15,343 bases of DNA, taken from CAZXCQ01 sp964639275. GTDB taxonomy: Bacteria; Desulfobacterota; DSM-4660; Desulfatiglandales; Desulfatiglandaceae. Below the pieces are notes generated by a model. The model worked only from the letters and a program-made list of their open reading frames with translations. It ran no database searches and was not told the origin of the DNA. Below are positions 1-6,319 of this stretch, piece after piece (position 1 is the first letter of the stretch; each line of letters opens with the position of its first letter). Made by a program: the position numbers and the translations under genes. The DNA is taken from assembly GCA_964639275.1 (NCBI GenBank), contig CAZXCQ010000152.1:1-15343 (forward strand), in the 5' to 3' direction.

Positions 1-123
1 GGCAGCGTTGGATATAAGCCCGGAAACTCCTTTCTCATAGTGCGAAATGTAAGTTCTAAGCCCCAAAATAGGCCGGTTCTAAAAACTTAATCTAACTATT
101 TCAATAAGTTGTCTTCAGTTGCC

Positions 124-159
124 TTGGTCCGACCCGCTTGATTGGTCCGACCCGCTTGA
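124..159. repeat. Perfect 18-bp tandem duplication
   Basis: The unit ttggtccgacccgcttga occurs twice back to back (124-141 and 142-159). It ends one base before the open frame of the truncated SWIM gene, and its last three bases form an in-frame TGA just upstream of that frame. The remaining sequence from 1 to 123 is AT-richer and shows no credible gene. The duplication may mark a rearrangement or insertion breakpoint that removed the 5' half of the gene; that is inference. Confidence 0.85.
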
Positions 160-162
160 AGC

Positions 163-771
163 TTGAAACAGATCGATTTCAGCTGCAGTTGCCCGGACTG
201 GGTCTATATGTGCAAACATGTGGCAGCAACGCTCTACGGCATCGGCGCCAGACTGGATGACGAACCGGACCTCTTCTTCAAACTCAGAAGAGTGGAGATG
301 AAGGACCTGGCCACCGAGGCGGTTCAGGACAAGACCCGTAAACTGCTTCGAAAGGCCAAGAAGATGACCGGTCGGGTCATCGCCGAAGCAGATGTGGCAA
401 ACGTGTTCGGCATTGATATGGAAGAGCCCGTGGCGACCTACAAAAAAAGGAAGAGGGTCCGCAAAAAGGCATCTCAAGGCAAGAGGGCTTCCAAATCTGT
501 GCGTGAGGAGATCGGGGCCAAACAGCCAGAAAAGCCCACGCCCCCCAAACAGGCCAAAACGCCATTCGAAGCGGTCTTGGGGGTTGTGAGAAGAAGCAGG
601 AAGGGTGTCAGCGTCGCCGATATCAGGAAAAAGACAGGATTGGACGATCAGCAGATAAGAAATTGCATTTACAGGGCCAAGGCACAGGGAAAGGTCGTCA
701 ATCAATCCAGAGGCGTTTTTGTATCATCTGCCCTTCAGTCTAATCGCCCTTCCCGGAAGGCCGAAACATAG
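163..771 (+). pseudogene. SWIM zinc-finger protein, 5'-truncated remnant
   Basis: The frame begins abruptly with the SWIM metal-binding signature C-x-C-x(n)-C-x-H: C8, C10, C17 and H19 in 'FSCSCPDWVYMCKHVAATL'. A basic Lys/Arg-rich linker follows (about residues 90-130), then a C-terminal winged-helix-like segment (about 135-190). From memory, full-length relatives carry some 120-150 further residues before the SWIM motif; these are absent, and a TGA lies in frame at 157-159. The only start is a TTG at 163 with no Shine-Dalgarno sequence, so it is probably not expressed as an intact protein. SWIM domains bind zinc and are thought to contact DNA or protein; the family's role is unclear. It converges on the methyltransferase gene to its right, and the two 3' ends overlap by 37 bp. 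It appears unrelated to the methyl-transfer operon. It could instead be a genuine short protein, but the missing half argues against that. Confidence 0.75.
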
Positions 772-1529
772 TCGATGCAGTATTCATCTCTTCCAGCCAC
801 GGCGAGGGCGGCCTTAAGCGCGGCGTAGAGGGGGGTGTCGGTGGGATCCAGGATAACCGCATCCAGACCCCGGGCAATGGCGGCCACCAGGAAGGTCCGG
901 TTGATCAGCTTTCTCTTGGGGAGCCCGTAGGAGATATTGGTCAGGCCGTAGATGGTGTGAACCCCCTTGAACTCCTCCATGATCCGCTCGATGGCTGCTA
1001 TAGCGGCCATCGCCGATGTGGGGTTGGTGGCGACCGGGTAGATAAGCGGATCGATATAAAGGTCTTCAAGGGGGATCCCCGCCTTCGCCGTGCACGCAAC
1101 TAATTGCCCGGCCAGTCGCAACTTGTCATCTGCAGATTCAGCCATCATCTCTTCTGACTGACACAGCCCGATCACCTTTGTCCGATATTCAGCGACCAAG
1201 GGGAGTATCCCGTGTAGCCGGGCCGGTTCCAGGGTAATGGAGTTGATCATGGCCGGCCCCTTGACCATGGGGAGTACGGCCTCGATCACTTGAGGATCGG
1301 GACTGTCAACGCAGAGGGGAAGATCCACCGCGTCCTGGACAACCTCCACAACCCAGCTGAGCCGTTCCCTTTCCTCACCCACAAAGGTCCCCGCATTGAC
1401 ATCGATATAGTGGGCCCCCGCGTCAGCCTGTGCCCTGGCCTCTCTCTGAATCAGGCGGGTATCGCCGTTCTCAATGGCCGCAGCTATGGCCTTGCGTGAT
1501 GAATTGATCCTTTCTGCAACGATCAACAT
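735..1529 (-). CDS. Methyltetrahydrofolate:corrinoid methyltransferase (AcsE/MtgA-like)
   Basis: This 264-aa cytoplasmic TIM-barrel enzyme of the pterin-binding (DHPS-like) superfamily moves a methyl group between a corrinoid protein and tetrahydrofolate. It resembles Moorella AcsE in length and keeps the expected pterin contacts at nearly the same numbers: D75 in 'CVDSPDP', N96 in 'AMINS', D160 in 'DLYIDPL' and N198 in 'GLTNIS' (AcsE N199). 'ERIN' at 6-9 and 'DVNAG' at 43-47 are also typical. The ATG overlaps the end of the corrinoid gene by 7 nt (ATGTTGA), with GGAGG 8 nt upstream, so translation is probably coupled. As the last gene of the operon, next to its likely corrinoid partner, it is the best candidate for the step delivering methyl groups to tetrahydrofolate. 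It is about 58% identical (hand-counted, ungapped) to the paralogue at 10525-11319. Automated tools may call it dihydropteroate synthase; operon context and AcsE residues argue against folate synthesis. Confidence 0.9.
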   Translation of the reverse strand: MLIVAERINSSRKAIAAAIENGDTRLIQREARAQADAGAHYIDVNAGTFVGEERERLSWVVEVVQDAVDLPLCVDSPDPQVIEAVLPMVKGPAMINSITLEPARLHGILPLVAEYRTKVIGLCQSEEMMAESADDKLRLAGQLVACTAKAGIPLEDLYIDPLIYPVATNPTSAMAAIAAIERIMEEFKGVHTIYGLTNISYGLPKRKLINRTFLVAAIARGLDAVILDPTDTPLYAALKAALAVAGRDEYCIDYVSAFREGRLD

Positions 1530-2173
1530 GGTTTTGACCCTCCGATCAACCGCCGGCCCAGTTCAACCGCTTCGGTGGCATCGGCGCCATAACCGTCAGC
1601 GCCAATTTCCTGGGCAAAAGAGGCGTTCACCGGCGCCCCTCCCACCATGACCTTTACCTTTTCTTTGAGCCCCTTTTCCCGCAACGTCGCTAGCACGCGT
1701 TTCATTTCAGGCATCGTGGTCGTCAGGAGCGCTGACAGCCCCACGAGGTCCGGGTGGACGGCCTCAATCTGATCCATAAGCTTTTCCACAGTCAGGTCCA
1801 CCCCCAGATCCACCACATCAAATCCCGCTCCTTCCAGCATCATGATGACCAGGTTCTTTCCGATATCGTGGATATCCCCTTTGACCGTTCCCATAACGAT
1901 GGTCCCTCTGGACGGGGTGTCTTCACGCTTGAGGAGAGGCTTTACCTTTTCCAGACCGAGTTTCATGGTCATCGCAGAGACCAGCATTTCGGGCACAAAG
2001 ATCTCATTCTCTGTAAACCGCTGCCCGATGATATCCATGGCCGCAATCAGCCCATCCTCAATAATCGTGTTCGGTCCGATCCCTTGGTCGATGGCCGCAG
2101 TAACCAGGTCTTGGATTTCGTTTCTCTTCCGGGTAATGACTGCGCCCTTTATCTGTTGCAGTATTTCGCTCAT
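1523..2173 (-). CDS. Free-standing corrinoid (B12-binding) protein, MtaC/MtbC/MttC type
   Basis: This 216-aa cytoplasmic protein carries the cobamide that accepts and donates the methyl group. Residues about 1-85 are the helical cap domain typical of methyltransferase corrinoid proteins (PF02607 type). Residues about 88-210 are the Rossmann-like B12-binding domain, with D-x-H-x-x-G at 100-105 (H102 as the lower cobalt ligand, base-off/His-on), S147 and T151-T153 in 'LSALLTTT', and the GG of 'VMVGGAPVN' at 178-179. The length matches the family. Its start is clear: GGGAGGAG lies 7 nt before the ATG. It ends inside the start codon of the methyl-tetrahydrofolate methyltransferase and follows the MtaA-like gene by 39 bp, so these three genes form a corrinoid-substrate-pterin set. 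It is clearly homologous to the C-terminal domain of the fusion protein at 4157-6100. Confidence 0.95.
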   Translation of the reverse strand: MSEILQQIKGAVITRKRNEIQDLVTAAIDQGIGPNTIIEDGLIAAMDIIGQRFTENEIFVPEMLVSAMTMKLGLEKVKPLLKREDTPSRGTIVMGTVKGDIHDIGKNLVIMMLEGAGFDVVDLGVDLTVEKLMDQIEAVHPDLVGLSALLTTTMPEMKRVLATLREKGLKEKVKVMVGGAPVNASFAQEIGADGYGADATEAVELGRRLIGGSKPC

Positions 2174-2212
2174 GAACCGTCTCCTCCCTTTTCAATGGTG
2201 TCTAAACTGTGG

Positions 2213-3223
2213 TTAATACCCTTCGTGTACCGCTGAAACAATCGCCTTTAGATTTTCCATGGGTGTAGATAATGGGATCGCACACTCAGGGCCGATTATA
2301 TCGACACCGGCATCGATGGCATACCGCACCTGTTTGTAAACATCTTCTGGCGTCCCCTGATACAGCGTTTGCGGGTTGTTGACATTCCCTACCAGACAGA
2401 CACGGTCGCCGATCCGCTCGACGGCCGTCTTCGCGTCCACCTGCCATTCAAAGTGATACCCGTCGAAACCCGCATCGGCAAACATATGAAGTCTGTCCAT
2501 ACAGTTTCCGCACACATGGAGGATGAGCGGGCCTTCGATCTCAACGGTCAATTCCTTGTGGATAGGCAAAAGGAATTCCTCATAGTGGTAGGGACCCACC
2601 AGGTTGCCGGTGACATGATCAGCCAAGACCACGATGTCCGCTCCGGCCTGGAATTGCGCCTTGGCCGATGCGATGGTGGCGGGCATCAGCTGCCGGAGCA
2701 TCCTGGTAATCTTTTCCTTCTCTTCCATCCCCACCTCAAGGAGGAAATTCTGGGTTCCTGCCATATGATAGGAAAGGGTCCACGGTCCCATAACCTTTCC
2801 GACGATGGCAACCCGTCCCCCCACATGGCGCCGGAGGATGGAAAGGGCATCCAGCACCACCCGCATGGACGGTTTTTCCAGGAAATCGCCGGGAACCTCC
2901 ACATCGGAAAAATCCGCGTGGGGAAATGTCTTGGTGTCCGGCATCCGGTCCCGATCGCCCCAGTCGATCTCGCACCCAAGGGCGGCCGCCTCCTGATCCA
3001 CACTGTACTCCGGCATCACCGTGTCAAAACCGATGATTTCATACCCTGCCAAGGCAAGTTCGGCCATGGCCTGAGGGTCCAGATGGGCCTCTGGAAAAGA
3101 GACGCCGCAGGCATCCATGAGTCCATGGCACACGATAGAAGTGGGGTTTCCAGCCGGTGGCCGTTCCCCTTTCATCCCTTTGTAGAGGGCCGACATGACA
3201 AGGTTGTACGGTGTTGATTTCAT
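2213..3223 (-). CDS. MtaA/MtbA-like cobalamin methyltransferase (URO-D superfamily, zinc type)
   Basis: This 336-aa cytoplasmic TIM-barrel protein keeps the zinc ligand set of methanogen MtaA/MtbA: H236-x-C238 in 'LILHVCGNC' and C314 in 'GPECAIP', close to MtaA H237, C239 and C316. 'GFDGYHFEWQVDAKTA' and 'VGNVNNPQTL' are also MtbA-like. In that family zinc activates a thiol (coenzyme M) for attack on methyl-Co(III). Methanogen CoM metabolism is not evident here, so the thiol, or a thioether or other methyl donor, is unknown. Despite the Pfam name it is not uroporphyrinogen decarboxylase: the HemE N-terminal 'MRQAGR' motif is missing. The ATG has GGAGG upstream at a rather long spacing of about 12 nt. 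It lies 39 bp upstream of the corrinoid gene, its probable partner, and 73 bp after the DUF1638 gene. Fold and metal site are secure; substrate is not. Confidence 0.88.
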   Translation of the reverse strand: MKSTPYNLVMSALYKGMKGERPPAGNPTSIVCHGLMDACGVSFPEAHLDPQAMAELALAGYEIIGFDTVMPEYSVDQEAAALGCEIDWGDRDRMPDTKTFPHADFSDVEVPGDFLEKPSMRVVLDALSILRRHVGGRVAIVGKVMGPWTLSYHMAGTQNFLLEVGMEEKEKITRMLRQLMPATIASAKAQFQAGADIVVLADHVTGNLVGPYHYEEFLLPIHKELTVEIEGPLILHVCGNCMDRLHMFADAGFDGYHFEWQVDAKTAVERIGDRVCLVGNVNNPQTLYQGTPEDVYKQVRYAIDAGVDIIGPECAIPLSTPMENLKAIVSAVHEGY

Positions 3224-3296
3224 GATATCCGGTCGCCTCCAGTGGTATTATTGACTCAGGTGTGACACCCATCATTTTGCTACAATTACAGGAGCC

Positions 3297-4040
3297 TCAA
3301 ATCGGGACATCCTCCAATGACGGAGAAAAGATGTCCTCCAAGAAGATCCCTTGGGTGACGGATTGAGAGGGATTGATGTAAAAAAAATCCTCGGCCCCGT
3401 AGGGACCCAGCACAAGTTTTCGGATATAGTCCAGGCTCCCCTGAATCTCTTCATACTCCTTTCCGAATATACGGGCATTTTCCACGGCCCTTTCCCTCGG
3501 CTTTCGGAGATCTTCCACGCCCGTCTTGATCAGAACGATATGGGTGTAGTGTTTGAGTTCCTCGGTCATGACCCACATGGCCGTTTCACGGTCAAACCGG
3601 CGCATGTAGTCTTCTTCCACGATGCTCAGAGGATCCTTTCCTTCTCGAACCCATCCAGGTGTCAGATAATAGGTCCCGGGTCTTTCCTCAAATGCCTTTC
3701 TGTAAGCCCCCAGAGATCCCATGAAAAGGGAGATACAGTCGTGACTGCGTGGAACCAGAAGGCCCTGTTGCCTCGCCACAACACCGACGATCCCGTTGGA
3801 ACAAAGGCCATAACCCAATACGACCCGCTGGGCACTGGAGGCCGCATGATCAATCTGCTCCTGAATTAATGCAGCCATCTTGTCAGGGGTTCTGTGCAAT
3901 CCCTGATCCAGATAGCAGATTTCCACACTCCTGTTCAGACCACGGATGACCTCAAGTTCCGGCTCCAGGACCCGGCACGCGATGATGAGGGGGGATGTCT
4001 TTTCGTTCTTTGCATCGTAATGTTTGTTTTTATGGTCCAT
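3297..4040 (-). CDS. DUF1638 domain-containing protein
   Basis: This 247-aa soluble protein has no signal peptide or membrane segment and matches the DUF1638 pattern: 'IIACRVLEPEL' near the N-terminus, then 'LDQGLHRTP', 'VLGYGLCSNG', 'VPRSHDCISLFMGS' and 'PGTYYLTPGW'. DUF1638 proteins recur beside corrinoid methyltransferase genes in anaerobes, but their biochemistry is not established as far as I know. The conserved C22, H49, C80, H100 and C102 (numbered from the ATG at 4040) sit in the most conserved motifs and could bind a metal, a corrinoid or a thiol; this is inference. The frame opens at a TTG (4052), but the ATG at 4040 is preferred because GGGA lies just upstream and nothing resembling a ribosome site precedes the TTG; neither site is strong. 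It sits between the fusion methyltransferase (116 bp downstream of its stop) and the MtaA-like gene, as part of the same operon. Confidence 0.85.
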   Translation of the reverse strand: MDHKNKHYDAKNEKTSPLIIACRVLEPELEVIRGLNRSVEICYLDQGLHRTPDKMAALIQEQIDHAASSAQRVVLGYGLCSNGIVGVVARQQGLLVPRSHDCISLFMGSLGAYRKAFEERPGTYYLTPGWVREGKDPLSIVEEDYMRRFDRETAMWVMTEELKHYTHIVLIKTGVEDLRKPRERAVENARIFGKEYEEIQGSLDYIRKLVLGPYGAEDFFYINPSQSVTQGIFLEDIFSPSLEDVPI

Positions 4041-4113
4041 GATCCCAATCAAACATGTTTGATATTTGAGATCGGGTCACATTTCAGGTTTTCGACAAAG
4101 AACCGGACAAAGA

Positions 4114-4129
4114 GGTCGGCCCGTGGGGA
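4114..4129 (+). repeat. 16-bp inverted-repeat arm A (pairs with 6229-6244)
   Basis: GGTCGGCCCGTGGGGA here is the exact reverse complement of 6229-6244. This arm is in the gap between the fusion gene and the DUF1638 gene, so the two arms flank the 1.9-kb fusion gene. See the paired entry. Confidence 0.6.
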
Positions 4130-4156
4130 TCCCTTTCCAAGAGCCGAAAAACATTG

Positions 4157-6100
4157 TCAAACCCGATGGTGCATCAGTTCCTTGACCAAGGAAATGGCCT
4201 CGCCCGCATCTTCCGCATATCCGTCGGCCCCGATGTACTCGGCGAACTTCCGGTTGACCGGGGCCCCTCCCACGATCACCCTCAGGTTCTTTCTGAGACC
4301 GGCTTCTTCCAGCGCATCGATCACTCGTTTCATCTCGGGCATGGTGGTTGTCAAAAGGGCGGACAGCCCCAGGATGTCCGGCTTCTTCTCAGCCGCCCGG
4401 CTTACGAAATCCTCGGTCTTCACATTGACGCCCAGGTCTATGGTCTGGTAGCCCACGCCTTTTAGCATGGTCAGGACCATGTTCTTTCCGATGTCATGGA
4501 GATCTCCCTGAACGGTCCCGATCATGACGATACCCCTGCTTTCCCGGTCGGCGTTTGCCAGGTAAGGCTCGATAACGGGAAGTGCTTCATTAATGGCCCT
4601 GGCGGAGAGTAGAACCTCAGGGATAAACACACTGCCGTCCCTGAATCTTTCTCCAATGACCTCCATGGCGGAGAGCATCCCTTGCTGCAAGATATCCTGG
4701 GCCTTAAAGCCCCTTTTCAGCATCTCCCGGACACCTTCCTTGATGTTCTTGTGATCGCCTTTAAGCACGCGTTCCCGAATTCCCTTAAATGCGTCATCGC
4801 CCCCAGCCGGTCCAGGGGCGACCCGCTCCTTCGTCTGTTGGATCTCCTTCTCCGTAAGGGGTCTGGCCCCCCCGGCTTCGAGGGGAAGCCTCCCTTCCCT
4901 TTCAAATCGTTCCCCGATATAGACCAGCCGGTCAAACTGTGTATTGGGAGGGCTGGTATCTCCGATAGACGCAATCAACCGTGTTCCGGGTGATACGACT
5001 GCGAACAGATGGTCCAGATAATCTTTCAGATCTTCCCAGGTCGTCGATTCCTCAAGAAGCATAATCTCCGGGATCCCGCCGTGGATAGTCAGTTTCCCGG
5101 ATCGGCACCATCTCTCGTAGTATTCGTCGATGGTTACCCTGGTCATGGGATAAGGGGTCACAGCGTCAGCGATGTCCATGCCGCAGGTAGGGATGAGATC
5201 CATCAGTCCCCGGTTCTCCCCGTCCGGGTGGATGACACTCAATATCCCTTTTTCATGGAGGATTTCAGAGGCTTTTTCGCACCAGGGAACAATCTCCTTT
5301 TCAAAATAGGCCGGGTAGGTGACCATGTCGTCTACGTTTGCAGACCAGAGGATGGCATCCGCGGGCGAATCCTTTAGGATGTGAACCAGCTGGTCATAGA
5401 TATGATCCAGAGCTTCGGCCAGTTCACTCATCTCTTTGTGGTAATCATGATAGTGATAGTAGAAGTCAGTGGCACCGATCAAGGTTTTCTGTATGAAATG
5501 CATGGGTGAAGAACATGCAATGCCGAGCCCCTGTCCCACGGCCACGCCATCTTCTCCAACCGCGTTCTTCCAACGGAGAAAGCGCTCGTAGGCCGGTTTC
5601 AGCGTGATATTTCCAAAGAGAGAAGCCAGGACGCGATAGTCCCCCTGCCCTTTTATGGCCGGTTCTTTGACCCAGGTCACCGATGCTCCGGATCGTTTCA
5701 TCTCTCTCGTCGTTCCGTGCCGCACGCTCACCGTGCCTTTGGGGGTATGGTATTCCACATGGGTCATCTGCTCATCGCCATTATCTTCATAGGTGATCTT
5801 TACATCCACATCCGATGAAAACTCAAAATCATAGGGAAACTCTTTCAGCCGATAAAGCCCGATGGCCCGGTGTGCGATGTCATCAGGCTTCTCAGGCTTG
5901 AGATATTCGGGAATCATCTTGTGCAAAGGCCATCCTTCCCTTCGATGAATATCCTCCACGCTCAGGCCTTCGTATTTCTCGGGCAAGGTCCCTGACAGCG
6001 TATGCGCATTATGCCAGAGATCGATTCTGGGCACCCATGGGATCTTGTCTACGAGTTGGCCTCTTGCCACTCTCAGGATCCGCTCTCTATGTGTCAACAT
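4157..6100 (-). CDS. CmuA-like fusion: URO-D methyltransferase + corrinoid-binding domain
   Basis: The 647-aa protein joins two modules. Residues about 1-400 are a URO-D/MtaA-type TIM barrel. Residues about 435-647 are a complete corrinoid domain: helical cap (435-515), D533-L-H535-D-I-G538 with H535 as cobalt ligand, 'LSALLTTT' at 579-586 and GG at 611-612. A Pro/Gly-rich linker (about 405-436) separates them. The same domain order occurs in CmuA, the chloromethane methyltransferase that takes a methyl group from its substrate onto its own corrinoid. Here the putative zinc motif is H291-P-D293, with 'SIGDTSPPN' (D381) where MtaA has its second cysteine, so the metal site differs from the thiol-type. 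It is therefore probably a substrate:corrinoid methyltransferase for an unknown donor. The ATG has AAAGGAG 6 nt upstream and overlaps the stop of the small ORF by 7 nt (ATGTTGA). A fusion created by assembly error is unlikely because the linker reads through cleanly. Confidence 0.9.
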   Translation of the reverse strand: MLTHRERILRVARGQLVDKIPWVPRIDLWHNAHTLSGTLPEKYEGLSVEDIHRREGWPLHKMIPEYLKPEKPDDIAHRAIGLYRLKEFPYDFEFSSDVDVKITYEDNGDEQMTHVEYHTPKGTVSVRHGTTREMKRSGASVTWVKEPAIKGQGDYRVLASLFGNITLKPAYERFLRWKNAVGEDGVAVGQGLGIACSSPMHFIQKTLIGATDFYYHYHDYHKEMSELAEALDHIYDQLVHILKDSPADAILWSANVDDMVTYPAYFEKEIVPWCEKASEILHEKGILSVIHPDGENRGLMDLIPTCGMDIADAVTPYPMTRVTIDEYYERWCRSGKLTIHGGIPEIMLLEESTTWEDLKDYLDHLFAVVSPGTRLIASIGDTSPPNTQFDRLVYIGERFEREGRLPLEAGGARPLTEKEIQQTKERVAPGPAGGDDAFKGIRERVLKGDHKNIKEGVREMLKRGFKAQDILQQGMLSAMEVIGERFRDGSVFIPEVLLSARAINEALPVIEPYLANADRESRGIVMIGTVQGDLHDIGKNMVLTMLKGVGYQTIDLGVNVKTEDFVSRAAEKKPDILGLSALLTTTMPEMKRVIDALEEAGLRKNLRVIVGGAPVNRKFAEYIGADGYAEDAGEAISLVKELMHHRV

Positions 6101-6309
6101 CTGTCACTCCTTTCTAATCCCGATGCCCGCAGCGACCGCATCGAATACCCGATATCTTCCATCATACATCCAATCCCCAATTTGAAATATCGTAACTCGT
6201 CACTGTTTTTTGATAAAACGCATCGAGGTCCCCACGGGCCGACCATTTCGCCTTGGTGCCGCGTGATAACTGTCTCCATTATGCCTTGGAGTTGCTCGCC
6301 CATAGACAT
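6094..6309 (-). CDS. Small protein of unknown function, 71 aa
   Basis: I do not recognise this protein. It starts 10 nt after the URO-D gene's stop, behind a good ribosome site (AAGGGAG, 3 nt before ATG 6309 or 9 nt before a second in-frame ATG at 6303). It ends by a 7-nt ATGTTGA overlap with the fusion gene, the same geometry as the secure corrinoid/methyltransferase junction at 1523-1529. It contains three cysteines (C30, C48, C71), a 'GPWGP' turn at 24-28 and many methionines; no signal peptide, membrane helix or known motif is visible. It could be a small partner or chaperone of the fusion enzyme, or merely a leader that couples translation. The alternative is that it is non-coding: its codons are mixed, and the longer open frame extending upstream of 6309 runs antiparallel-out-of-frame through the URO-D gene. 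The start and stop signals favour a real gene. Confidence 0.5.
   Translation of the reverse strand: MSMGEQLQGIMETVITRHQGEMVGPWGPRCVLSKNSDELRYFKLGIGCMMEDIGYSMRSLRASGLERSDRC
6229..6244 (-). repeat. 16-bp inverted-repeat arm B (pairs with 4114-4129)
   Basis: TCCCCACGGGCCGACC is the exact reverse complement of arm A. This arm lies inside the small ORF, where it encodes 'VGPWG'. Together the arms bracket the fusion gene, about 2.1 kb apart. A rough expectation for any perfect 16-bp inverted pair in a random 15-kb window is about 0.05, so chance is not excluded. Confidence 0.6.
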
Positions 6310-6319
6310 TCGCTCCCTT

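Noticed and set aside
748..760. CCTTCC-C-GGAAGG palindrome at the convergent 3' ends as a bidirectional terminator
   Set aside because: It encodes the 'FREGR' end of the methyltransferase, which is also conserved in the paralogue with different bases, has almost no loop and no T-run.
3259..3269. GGTGTGACACC palindrome between the DUF1638 and MtaA-like genes as another regulator site
   Set aside because: It is a single 11-bp dyad that does not match the GGTGCACC pair and is not near a -24/-12 element.
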